The notes under the pieces are model-generated. The model did not search any database, was not told the DNA's origin, and worked only from the letters and a program-made list of their open reading frames with translations. The position numbers were made by a program, and so were the translations under genes. A stretch of DNA of 64,000 nucleotides from Lycium barbarum (lineage: Eukaryota; Streptophyta; Magnoliopsida; Solanales; Solanaceae). This document shows, piece by piece, positions 33,086 through 43,869 of the stretch (positions are counted from its first letter, which is position 1; each line of letters opens with the position of its first letter). The stretch lies in the NCBI RefSeq assembly GCF_019175385.1, contig NC_083345.1, forward strand, positions 9,215,205-9,279,204, read 5' to 3'.

Positions 33086-34843
33086 ATGGAGGGAACACTA
33101 TTTTCCCCTGCTTTGGAAGGAATGAAGCATGTCAAGTCTGAACATGGGGAGCTGATGACAAAGCCTTTCTTGGAAGTTTGCAAACTTGTATTGCCAATTC
33201 TAGGTTCAAACTTTTCTCTAAAATTGTCCTAAATGTTACTCGAAAATTGATGTAATACCATTTTCTTTAATGTGTTGACGAAAATGATTAGTTGTGTGTG
33301 TTACACCTGAAAATACAGTCATCCGATAGGTTTATTCTATCCGATAGCTCATTTTCAAGTGCCTAAAATTAGCCAATGTAATGTTACATTTTTAATATTG
33401 AAGCCAATTTCTGTTACTAGAGGTTGCCTGATGTTCACATAGTCTGTGCTCAACTAATGCATATTTGAATTCTCATCTATAGTTGTATTTGTATTATCTC
33501 AAGTTTTGAAATGATTCCAATTCATTTGACACCGTGATTCCAGATAAATTTGGAGCTGCTATGACTGTGGTTAAATCTGACATCAACGGAAATATATCTG
33601 TGAGTTAGTCATTTCTTTGTTTCTTCTGTTTAAATATTACAAATATCACGACTTGTGATGCAGATTTCATGTGTAACAGTATCATTTAAAGTTCTTTTGA
33701 AAAACTCTAATTTAAGATAAACCGGTTCTTCTTGAGCCATTATGCAAAAAATTGTGTCCTAAATAACTTCTAAAGTCGAGCAGATTTCAAAGAAGGCCAG
33801 TAATTTTAGAGTTATATGTGGTAACAGATCTCATGTCAAAAATAAAAAAACTGCAGGTTCGACAAATTCAGTGATCATCAATGTTTCATTATTACGACAA
33901 TCATCTCAAGTAGTAATAGTGATCTAGAAGTTCAACTGTGCACTTAAAATGTTGCTGCAACCTTATATTTAACAATTTGAACAGCACATGAAACATAAGT
34001 ATTTTACATTGGGCCTAATGGTGAATTACTCGATGCCTGTTTCCTTACAGAGGTTAGAATCCAAGTATAACGATAACCCAACGAGATTCAACTACTTGTA
34101 CAGTTTTGTACAGGCAGAAGTTGAGATAAAGACTGCTAAATCTTCATCCAGCTGTACCAACGGTCTGCTATGGTTAACAAGGTATGAGACGATGTCTCCA
34201 TGATCCTCGTTTCAGACAACTTGTTCGTTTATTTGATGAACAAATTGTGGTTCCATAATGTGTTAAGATAAATTAGACCAATCGACCGTTCTGCTAATGC
34301 TGCAGAGCCATGGACTTCATAGTGGTGCTATTTCACAATTTAGCCCTGCATCAAGATTGGTCAATGTCCCAAGCTTGCAATGATTCTTACTCCAAGACGT
34401 TGAGGAAATGGCATGGATGGCTTGCTAGTTCAAGCTTTACGGTATTTTCTTCACTGTGGTTTCAGTCTAATAGTAGACCTAATACCAGGATTTCGAAAGA
34501 AAATGGCATAAAAGAGTGTAATGCTATATGTACATTTAATCTTTTCTACCTGTAAAGTTTGTTAATGTGTTTCTAAATGTGAATCCAAAGGTTGCAATAA
34601 AGCTTGCTCCAGAAAGGAAAAAGTTCATGGAGGTAATAGGTGGCACCGGTGACATCTATGGTGATATGGAAAAGTTCTGTACGACGTTTTCACCTATACT
34701 TCAGCAGATCCATAAATTCCTGGTATGACATTTAATACTCTTTGTCAAGTTTTCAACAGGACTAAGGTTGTGTGAAGTTTGTGAATGATGCATGTTTTTT
34801 GTTGCAGGCTAGTGTTGGCTTGGACAGTATGAAAGCTTCATGA
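33086..34843 (+). CDS. GLTP1: Glycolipid transfer protein, GLTP1-like
   Basis: Six coding exons: 33086-33203, 33544-33599, 34051-34181, 34306-34441, 34591-34722, 34808-34843. All introns are GT-AG, giving a 202-residue protein, the usual GLTP length. GLTPs carry glycosphingolipids between membranes in the cytosol using an all-helical fold. The lipid head-group site is visible as Asp52 and Asn56 in SDINGN, Arg59, Trp99 in GLLWLTR and His138 in KWHGW. Human GLTP has Lys at the Arg59 position; as far as I recall, Arg is normal in plant GLTPs. No signal peptide or membrane segment is present. The start is the first ATG after the leader acceptor and begins MEGT as in plant homologues. No stops or frameshifts are present, so it appears functional. 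Confidence 0.95.
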
Positions 34844-35303
34844 TCAACTTCTTCCCTTGATGACTACTTCTCCAGTTTCAGCATTGTTATATTTCTCCCA
34901 AATTTTCACCACATCTGTTGCTTTTGTTGTCATTTCGTTCTGCTAAAGTTCTATGATAATTTTTCTGGCCGCATGTTATATTACTCTGTTCTAATGTTGC
35001 TTCTTTTTTACAACAGATTTTAATTAATATGGTAAAAGGAAAGGAAATGAGATGAGTTAATTGATAAATCCAAGAAAGATACTCTAATATTTTCATTTCC
35101 TGTTCACGGGTGTGATTTTATCCGCATGAGTTTCTTGGGAAAACGAGCTAAAAGGGCTTTTTGAGAGTGAAACGAAGAATAGGGGATTTCTATTTCTTTT
35201 TCCTTTTCTTTTGTTATAAATATTTAATTAGGGGTTAATTATGAAGATCTCATGAAGAGATAGGGTTGAATTAAAATATTTGTAAACTTATGGTAAAAAA
35301 TTA
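34844..35303 (+). other. GLTP 3' flank
   Basis: Probable 3' UTR and downstream AT-rich sequence. No other gene is recognised. Confidence 0.5.
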
Positions 35304-36980
35304 AAAGGAACTCTATCCCCCTAAATTTTTTTAATTTACACAAAAACCCCTAAGTTTTTTTAATTTACACAAAAACTTCTAAATTTTTTTAATTTATACA
35401 AAAACCCAAAAATAAAAGCACTTTTTACCACCAAAAAAAAAACTGTACGTTTTTCTCTTAAAAAATACGCAAGCAACTATTGGTTGCTTAAACAACTCCT
35501 TGTTGCTTATACAATAACCTTGTATCTCATTAAAACTAGGTAAACAACTAGTAGTTGTTTAAATAAATAAAGGTTGTTTATAATAAACAACACGAAGTTG
35601 TTTAAGCAACTCATTATTGCTTATACATGAACTCAATTGGAAATTAATTGATTGATCACAAATGAAAATTAACTAATATAAAAACCTTGTTTCTTGTAAA
35701 AACTAGTCATTTGATGAGTGATTAAATCCAACTTATTAATTTTATCATCAATTAATTGACTATACTAATAGTTTAAACAAAAATTTATTGATCCAGTGAT
35801 AATGGAATCAATGTTGTTTGATTATATGAATATTAGAACATCAACTTATTGACTTGATAACAATTAAATATCAAACGAGTCGTTCAATGAGTTATTAAAC
35901 TCAACTTATTAATAATATCATAATTGATCGCAAAATTGATTCCATTATCACTAGATCAATAAGTTATTGTTAAACTATTAGTAGAGTCAATTAATTTTGC
36001 GGTCAATTGTGATATTATTAATAAGTTGGGTTTAACCACTCATTGGACGACTCGTTTGACATTTAATTGTTATCAAGTGAATACGTTGATGTTCAAATAT
36101 TCATATAATCAAACAACATTGATTCCATTATCACTGGATCAGTAAATTTTTGTTAAACTATTAGTAGAGTCAATCAATTTTGCGATCAATTATGATATTA
36201 TTAATAAGTTGGGTTTAATAACTCATTGAACGACTCGTTTGATATTTAATTGTTATCAAGTGAATAAGTTGATGTTCAAATATTCATATAATCAAACAAC
36301 ATTGATTCCATTATCACTGGATCAGTAAATTTTTGTTAAACTATTAGTAGAGTCAATCAATTTTGCGATCAATTATGATATTATTAATAAGTTGGGTTTA
36401 ATAACTCATTGAACGACTCGTTTGATATTTAATTGTTATCAAGTCAATAAGTTGATGTTCTAATATTCATATAATCAAACAACATTGATTCCATTATCAC
36501 TGGATCAGTAAATTTTTGTTTAAACTATTAGTATAGTCAATTAATTGATGATAAAATTAATAAGTTGGATTTAATCACTCATCAAATGACTAGTTTTTAC
36601 AAGAAACAAGGTTTTTATATTAGTTAATTTTCATTTGTGATCAATCAATTAATTTCCAATTGAGTTCATGTATAAGCAATAATGAGTTGCTTAAACAACT
36701 TCGTGTTGTTTATTATAAGCAACCTTTATTTATTTAAACAACTACTAGTTGTTTACCTAGTTTTAATGAGATACAAGGTTATTGTATAAGCAACCAATAG
36801 TTGCTTGCGTGTTTTTTAAGAGAAAAACGTATAGTTTTTTTTTTTTTTTGGGTGGTAAAAAGTGCTTTTATTTTTGGGTTTTTGTGTAAATTAAAAAAAT
36901 TTAGAAGTTTTTGTGTAAATTAAAAAAAATTAGGGGTTTTTGTGTAAATTAAAAATACTTAGGGGGATAGAGTCCCTTTT
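35304..36980. mobile_element. Foldback element with arms of about 640 bp
   Basis: The left arm (about 35304-35937) is repeated in inverse at about 36352-36980, almost perfectly. The edge sequence is GGAACTCTATCCCCCTAA on the left and its inverse on the right. Between the arms lie additional copies of a 183-bp unit. The outer arms contain a run of TTTACACAAAAACCCC-type units (about 30 bp, three copies), and the middle of each arm has many GTTGTTTA/TAAACAAC/GCAAC motifs. No coding sequence. It looks like a foldback or long-TIR DNA transposon; I found no target duplication. Confidence 0.82.
35938..36520 (+). repeat. 183-bp tandem repeat, three units plus a partial
   Basis: The anchor GATTCCATTATCACT begins at 35938, 36121, 36304 and 36487, an exact 183-bp period. 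Units differ by a few substitutions; the unit at 36304 matches the left arm best, including the variant GTCAATAAGTTGATGTTCTAAT-type region. The unit is also present once in inverse in the left arm. Confidence 0.93.
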
Positions 36981-37873
36981 ACCTAATTTTTAGAACTTGA
37001 GTCCTAAATTCTTAAATAAGTAACTCAAAAGTCTCTTTTAATAAAATGCCCCTACTATCTATATATATTCCTCAAAATCCTAACATCATTTTCACTAGTT
37101 GGAAATTGAATTTAAAAGAAAAGATATAATTGTGCCTACACTTTATATGCAGAGGCAGATCCAACATTTAAACTCTGTGGGTTCAATCTTACGATTTTTA
37201 GTATTGAACCCATTATATTTTAAAAGTTAGGGGTTCATATCTACTGTATATTACAATTTTACTAATTTTTTACCCCTAAATTTATGCTCCACCTCGAAAG
37301 TTAGGGGTTCAATTGAACCCCCACTTAACAAGCTAGATACGCCCCGGTTTATATGGGGTGGTTGTTGATTAAGACAACTTCAGCTTCAGAAGTATTTTAC
37401 CATTTCATTAAGTGTCAGTACATGTTACTTGTTAGATCACGTTGTGAAGTTCTTCTTTGTCAAGTTCACCAAACTCATTTTGCTCTTTTGCGTGCTCAAT
37501 CTTTCACCTGTAGTTGGTGCGCACGCACAATTATAGGAGTAAAATTAGGACGAATACAAGCTATCCATTAAGTTTGGAAGTGTTCAATGATTCAATTTAC
37601 TTGAACACAATAAGTGTAATTTGAATGATTTGCACAAGCCTCACGTGCGAAGATCAGCTATCTAATGATCTCTAAGTCCAAATCCTCTTGGTGGTGCCAT
37701 CAATAATATGAAAATAATAGAGGTATGAATTAAGACATGAAATCCAAGCATTTGAAAACACATCACACGATTTAAATCCAATACGAGTACATATGCAATG
37801 TACTCGAGCAAAATATCATATCGTCGTGTGATTACATACATGATTCACATTCACACAAACTCATGCGAGCATA
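36981..37873. other. Intergenic; degenerate hAT-like MITE and kinesin 3' flank
   Basis: About 37145-37345 holds a degenerate element with TTAGGGGTTCA-type repeats and a right end near CGCCCC. The part from about 37600 is probably the 3' UTR or 3' flank of the minus-strand kinesin gene. No credible coding region lies here. Confidence 0.45.
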
Positions 37874-40800
37874 TCAACTGACACTCTCATTCAGATATCT
37901 TTTGACAGTTACAAAGGGTGTTCTACTCAAATGTTCTCCTACTTTGGGAGAAAGTCCAGTACCTACTTCTTTGATATGTGACTTTGGAGTTAACGGAAGC
38001 TTATTTTCCAGCGGAGTAAATGGCAGGTGATTAAATCGCTGTGTTCCCTTCACTGGACGTAAGTAAACTAGGTGACCACGTGACAAGTTGTTGCACTTTG
38101 GAAGCTTACTTGCTGGTGTGACTAGCTCCTGTTCTTTAGGCACTGGAGCACCAGATGGATCCTAATTACACAAAAATAAAAAGTTCAATATCAAAGAGTA
38201 TAAGCAGTCTTCTAAATTCAGTTAAGCATAAACATACCCCTACTCCAAGGAAAGTGAATGATGGACTGTCAGCACCGAGGTGTATCTCAATCAGCTTGCG
38301 CAGATCAGCTAGAGATGAATCTTTATCAACCTTTAGCGTGGTTTCCACACCAGGATTCTCTTTTGATGCGGCTTCCCATTTCACATGGACTTCCAGATCA
38401 CCACAAGTAGGATTGAAGTTCTCCTTTGAATCATTTTCCTTATCATAAGAGCTCTTAAAAGTTCTTGTGCGATTAACCGCTGACTTTTTAATGGTCTCAG
38501 GATGCAAAAGATCATTGGAGAAAACTTCTGCAGCAAGCACAGATGGATTATGAAAATCTTTTACAGCATAATCCTCTCCGATTGTCTTAACTGTAGGTGA
38601 TAAGGAATCAGTATCTTCAAAATTCTTCCCTGAAAGCTCTCGATAATTTCCACAGAGTGTGAAAATGTTCTGAATAAGCGCTTGCCTAGAAGGGGCTGCA
38701 CCCATACAAACATCATGATCGAGCAGACTGGAACATATTGTTTTTTCCTCAATGACCTCCTTCTGCACCTCCTCGTCAACAGGAGGATTCTTCTCTATAT
38801 CCCCTTCATCATCGCCTTCTTCATCTTCTTCAAATACAGTGCTCAAGATGCCTTTATTGGTGAAATGTGGCAACAACACGGCAGGATCTTCAACTTCTCG
38901 TGAATTGTTTATGTTAGGATAACCAAAGATTGCTTGGAAAGTGCTACCGGTGTCCCTCTTTCCATTGTCCATATCGATTGATTGGTCCAAATCCATAGAT
39001 TTTACCATCCCTGCATCTTCAGAGTAAATCTCCTGCAGCCTTTTTGCGAAAGTATTTTCCTCCACTTCTACTGATCCTCCACTTTCAGCCCTAGAGCGGC
39101 GAAGCTCAACTTCCATCTCCTCCAAGCGCCTCCGGAGCATTTCGAATTCTTGTTGCTGCTGGAACATTCTTTCTTCCATCTTCCTCCTTTCCATTTCAAC
39201 AATTTCATCTGCCGTCTTCTGACATTCTTGTATCCTCTTCTCCAACTCACTCTTCAACATCTGAGTTCGCTCATTTACTTTAACATTGATCTCTTCCTCA
39301 GTTATCTCCGTCCCTTTTCCTTGTACTAACTCAAGTTTGGCCCTAAGCATAGCAACTTCTTCTTCTTTCTTCATAAGCTCTTTCTGAGCTTCAATACGCT
39401 CTTTCTCTTTCAACTTGTTCTCCGTCTGAAGCTTGTATATGAACTGATCCATAACAGCAATCCTTGATCCCAAAATAACAGTGGATGAAGAATCCTCACC
39501 TTTCTCCTTTAATGGTGTATGAGGACCACGGACAATGCACTTTGCTTTGGCACCGTATTCCAGAGTGGAGATGGTCTTGTGAAGCTCTTTCGGATCTGGG
39601 CTTGCACATAGTATCATAAGAATTTTGGACTTGTCATCCTCAAAAGAGTCCTAGACAAAATAGTTTTGAATCAACTTTCACAGTACATAAACACTTTAAA
39701 AAGCAATCTGCCATACTATCAACAATATATGCAAAACTTACCTGTAATAGCATGGTTAACTTGCTATCTCTAAATGGCACATGAGAATCACCATTGGCAA
39801 TAGACTCAACAACCCTCTTCAATGCAATGTTTCCCTGGTTGATTTTTGCAGTCTGCAAGATTTAATATCAAGATACCAGTAAGACACAATCATATCAAAC
39901 AGTTGGGTCATATTCTTTAAGTTACTTTAACTAAGCGAATTCTGAACTCTTACCTGCATTTTTGCTTCCAAACCAGTTTGACCAGCTTGTTCAATATTCT
40001 CAGAACCAGCCATGTCCACAAGCATAAGTCGCCCTCCCACTGTTGGGACGTCAAGGATTATCTGCAATGACATTTAGCCTCCTTAGAGAAATTGAAGACG
40101 ATTATGCACAGCTAAAACTAGAAATTGAATGAACTTATTTCCTTGAAAAGTGATTAAACATATACCATGCAGTGGCTCCGCGAGCTCCTCTCATTACACA
40201 GAGTGCTCTTTACAATTCTTCTCTTTTCCACTTTTTGGATCTCTTTCGATATCTTTATGGCTTCAGTCCCCGAAATGAAAGTTGCATTTTTTGCTTTTTT
40301 GCCTATAACTTCCAGCTTCACCTGCAAGGTAAAAGACAGGACCATCATTTTACAGAAACATAAAAATCAGTAAGCACAGTCGTACCTAATTTCTTATTAA
40401 GTTTCACATGATAACCCTATATAATCGCCTAACAGACTTTAGGTACTAATTTCTAACTATAAACATCTATTAGCCACGCAGATCAATATTTCTAACTATA
40501 ATTTCTAACTATATTGCACAAACTGCAGCAAGTCGAGCGGAATTGCTATTGACATGAAAACTTAAAAAAATAAAAACCTTAATACTGGCTGCTACAAATA
40601 CAAGAACATCAGCTAGCACATTTTAAAAACTAGCGCATTATAAGCATTTTGCTTGATACAAATAAACACAGCTAGCACAAAATAAAAACCTTAGTACTGG
40701 CTGCTACAAATTCAAGTACATAAGCTAGCACATTTAAAAACTAGCGCATTATAAGCATTTTGCTTGATACAAATAAACACAGGTTACAAGTGAATAAAAA

Positions 40801-41619
40801 AGCAAAAATTTTCTCAAACCACAATATAATGTTAAGGTTCATTCTGTTCAATAGCAGAATCAATAATACAGAACTAAACATGTTATACTAAAAACTCGCG
40901 AAGCTTATCATTAGCAAAACAAAATACAGACGGAAAACTTTATTCTTTACCTTAGAAGCACTTGCCTTGGACCAACCAAAAGCAAATCCACCACCACTAT
41001 TAGTCGTCGATAACAAGTCATAAATCTCCTCATTATATATTTCCAAAATGGTAACCTGAACAAACGTACCAACACCAACCTTCTCATCACTATCTTCATT
41101 GCCATCACCTAATATATCCCTCAACGACTTATAAACAATTCCGGGCTGCTTTAAACTACCAAACATGGTATGGCTTTTTCCAGAACCAGTTGGTCCATAC
41201 ATCATTATAGTACACTTATCCCCTAATTTCACCCCATCAATTCTTGACTCAACAAACTTCTTATAAAACTCATCGAGGTCCTCTTCCTCCGATAACGACA
41301 CCCCATCAAGGGTAAAATCCCTATACCCTATATCAGTCCTAACGCGTAAAGACCTACTATCAGAATTTACTTGTAAAGCTGATAAAGATTTCTCCTTTTT
41401 ATCGGGGTAATCGCGTATTCTACCAATAACCTCAACGGGGTGCTCGGGATGTGGGGCCCCTTCTTTCATTGTTGTGGAATTAGGGTTTGGTGAGGGTTTT
41501 ACTGAGTTGAAATTTAAACGATGTTTCGAATGTGGGGTTCTTGGAGTTGTATGTGTTTGGTGTAGTTTTGATGAGGGAGTTGGAGTTGTATGATTTTTTG
41601 ATGAAGGTGTAGGAGCCAT
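37874..41619 (-). CDS. KIN10A: Kinesin, KIN-10A / PAKRP2-like
   Basis: Six exons on the minus strand: 41619-40951, 40321-40166, 40061-39954, 39852-39742, 39650-38238, 38161-37874. All introns are GT-AG and all junctions are in phase, giving 914 residues. The motor domain is N-terminal, with the ATP-binding GPTGSGKS at 142-149, switch I NERSSRSH at 266-273, switch II LVDMAGSE at 289-296, and a VPFRDSKLT helix. A coiled coil spans roughly residues 405-540. The sequence is very close to what I recall of Arabidopsis PAKRP2 (KIN-10A), a plus-end motor that moves Golgi-derived vesicles along the phragmoplast during cell-plate formation. The C-terminal third is acidic then basic with no known domain. 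It appears intact. Confidence 0.94.
40322..40950 (-). other. KIN10A intron 1 containing a 112-bp tandem duplication
   Basis: A TAAAAACCTTA-TACTGGCTGC block starts at 40571 and again at 40683. Each copy runs through GCACATTTTAAAAACTAGCG to ATACAAATAAACACAG with few differences. Nothing coding. Confidence 0.85.
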
Positions 41620-41941
41620 TTGATGAAATGGGGTTTCTTTTTTACAATCACTGATTGAATTTTCAAGAAAATTTCAAGATTTTACAGACCAAGATTAAGT
41701 ATTTAAAATCCAGTCACTGTTTGAATTTTCAAGATTGAGGGGTTTGAAATGGGGCTTTTTTAGTCACTGATTGGATTTTCAAGATTTGATTTTTTGTGGA
41801 GATCATAGAGTTAAAAATGGAAAATTTGGGCAGATAGAAATGGGGTTTTTCAGAATGGAAGAGAGAGAAATTTGGTTTTGTAATTTTGGATGTTTTGTTT
41901 TGAAAGTTCAAAACTTCAAATGAAACCTTTTAGACGTTTGG

Positions 41942-41952
41942 TAACGGCTAGT
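41942..41952 (+). promoter_or_regulatory. MSA-like mitosis-specific element upstream of KIN10A
   Basis: The sequence TAACGGCTAG contains AACGGCTA, which fits the core and 3' part of the mitosis-specific activator consensus (YCYAACGGYYA) bound by MYB3R factors. It lies about 325 bp upstream of the kinesin ATG. Phragmoplast kinesins are commonly G2/M-regulated this way, so the context fits, but only one good copy is seen. Confidence 0.45.
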
Positions 41953-42994
41953 TTCAATTTTTTGTTTTGAAATTACGATTTGCTGGGCTTGGGCCAGCCC
42001 AAGTTGAGTTCACCTGTCATTTACCTGGCTTATTTACACAAATAGCCCTTTTTTATGCCACCATTTAAATATTATCCCTCTTTTAAGATTGTGCAAATAG
42101 CATTTGATGATTATATTATAGATCATGATCTAACTTCTTCTCGTTAGATTTTCAGTTTGTTTAAAACGGATCTTCCCCTAAGTTGCAAGAAAAAAAAAAG
42201 ATGATTATATTATGAAATGGTCATCCAAAAAAGGGATAACTGGCGAAAATTTCTGCATTTATCTTTTTAATTTTTGCCTTCTAACCTTTTACTTTTTAAC
42301 TTGGTAAATAAACATCCGAAAAGATCTGATAATTTAACATTAAAAAGCCTCTTTCAACCTTTTCTTCTTCTTTTTGTGTCTTTTTGGCTTCTAAGTTATA
42401 AAGTTTGAAAAAGCAAAGTTATTTGTCTATGTTTTTTTATAGGGATAATTCTTTTTCGAAAGGAAAGACGAGTAGCCTTGTTTCTAAGTAATAAAGTAAA
42501 ATACTTTGTCAAAATAAATGTGCTTATAAGCTGAAAGGTCATAAGTTGGTGGCGAGTGTTGATTAACTTATGCATTTTTGCTGATTTTGACCTTTGACTT
42601 TAAATACTTTAGCATTTACTAAACGCTAGATAAATGATCTATATATTCTATCCCAACTAATTTAACACGGACGTGTAGATCAAAGGATTTTTTTTTTTTT
42701 TGGGAGGGAGTTCTACAAAGCTCTTCTTATCAAGTAGCAAAACCAAGATAGTTGTTCATTTACATCAGTGGCTCCTCATCATTTCGTGTATCCTTAAATA
42801 AATGGAGGAGCCTATTTCCTTTATGTTCTCCATGTTCCCATGATCCTACTTCTTGCATATTGCATTGACATTAATTCAAAGAGAGGTTTGAATCATGGAA
42901 CTCTATAGTTGTGGGGAATGGCATTTACTTTGTCACTGCTTTCAACTCGAACTATGTATATATTGCTATGCAATGCTCTTTGATCTATCAATCA

Positions 42995-43195
42995 ACTTTG
43001 TGTGAGTCTCGTAGGTGGACATATTAGTTGACCATGTGTGTGTCTCGTAGGTGAATGTATCGGTTGACTTTGTGTGAGTCTCGTAGGTGAATGTATTGAA
43101 CCGAAATAAGATCTTAGATTGACTTCCTCGAACAGAAATAAGATTTAAGATTGACTTTCTCGAACAGAAATAAGATTTAAGATTGACTTCTTGAT
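42995..43195. repeat. Two adjacent minisatellites (about 39 bp and 35 bp periods)
   Basis: First block: three copies of TGTGTGAGTCTCGTAGGTG-type units. Second block: three copies of GAACAGAAATAAGATTTAAG-type units followed by ATTGACTTC. Frames through them give a repeated Thr/Glu/His peptide on the minus strand that I regard as artificial. Confidence 0.85.
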
Positions 43196-43395
43196 ACACT
43201 AATTTACCATAATAATAAATAGAATTAATGGTGACTCCAAGCAGCAAGCATCACAATTAACGACATTCCTCACCACAAACAGTTCCACTTCAAAGGGAAT
43301 AGACTCCCGCAAAGAGCATTTGTGTTTGGTCTATTTACTACATAAAGCTTCTTGTATGTCTTTCTTGGATAGGATTATTGCCAGTTTTATTCTTG

Positions 43396-43525
43396 GACAA
43401 GTGAGGGATGGCTCAGTGGTTAAGCACCTCCACCCACGACCGGTAGGTCCTGGGTTCGAGTCATACTGGAGGGGAAGTGTGGAAACACTATAAATCCTCC
43501 TAAATGGGTGGGGGAAAAAAAAAAA
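43396..43525 (+). mobile_element. tRNA-derived SINE
   Basis: The box A-like GGCTCAGTGGTTAAGCACC near 43410 and box B-like GGTTCGAGTC near 43452 have pol III promoter spacing. They are followed by a short body and an A-run at 43515-43525. There is no acceptor-stem pairing, so it is not a tRNA gene. Target duplication not identified. Confidence 0.78.
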
Positions 43526-43644
43526 TCACTCCAGAGTTGTTGAGTAATTCTATAAGTTTTTCTATTATAATTGCTGCTCCCTACCTCATATGTATTCTTG
43601 AAATCTCACTGCATAATTCCTCACAGCTGTTAGCCTGTTAATAG

Positions 43645-43758
43645 TCACATGTCAAATTTACTGTATACATAATCGAATTTGCAGTAGCATTACAACTTTG
43701 CTCACATGTCAAATTTACTGTATACATAATCGAATTTGCAGTAGCATTACAACTTTGC
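43645..43758. repeat. Perfect 57-bp tandem duplication
   Basis: Two adjacent copies begin TCACATGTCAAATTTAC at 43645 and 43702. They lie about 110 bp downstream of the FBN4 stop codon, probably in or near its 3' UTR. Confidence 0.93.
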
Positions 43759-43869
43759 AAGCTGTGGACCAGCAGAATAATGTTGAACATATTTATACAT
43801 TTGATATGTTGTTACATTAAACTATAGCAACAAAATATTGTAGGAAAACTATATATATTGCAGCCCAAC

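Larger units (their letters stand above)
41953..43869. other. Intergenic between KIN10A and FBN4
   Basis: It contains the kinesin upstream region, minisatellites, a SINE and a tandem duplication listed separately. Otherwise it is AT-rich sequence with no recognised gene. Confidence 0.6.

Noticed and set aside
33600..34060. Arg59 in GLTP where human GLTP has Lys in the sugar-binding site
   Set aside because: As I recall, Arg at this position is normal in plant GLTPs, so it is not an anomaly.
35938..36520. CRISPR-like regular repeats
   Set aside because: Units are contiguous 183-bp tandem copies without spacers, in a plant foldback element.
37353..37571. 72-codon plus-strand frame
   Set aside because: No homology recognised; it lies in MITE-derived and intergenic sequence with no splice or leader context.
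43403..43466. Possible tRNA gene at the box A/B sequence
   Set aside because: No acceptor-stem pairing and an A-rich tail; it is a SINE. The same applies at 48318 and 62636.
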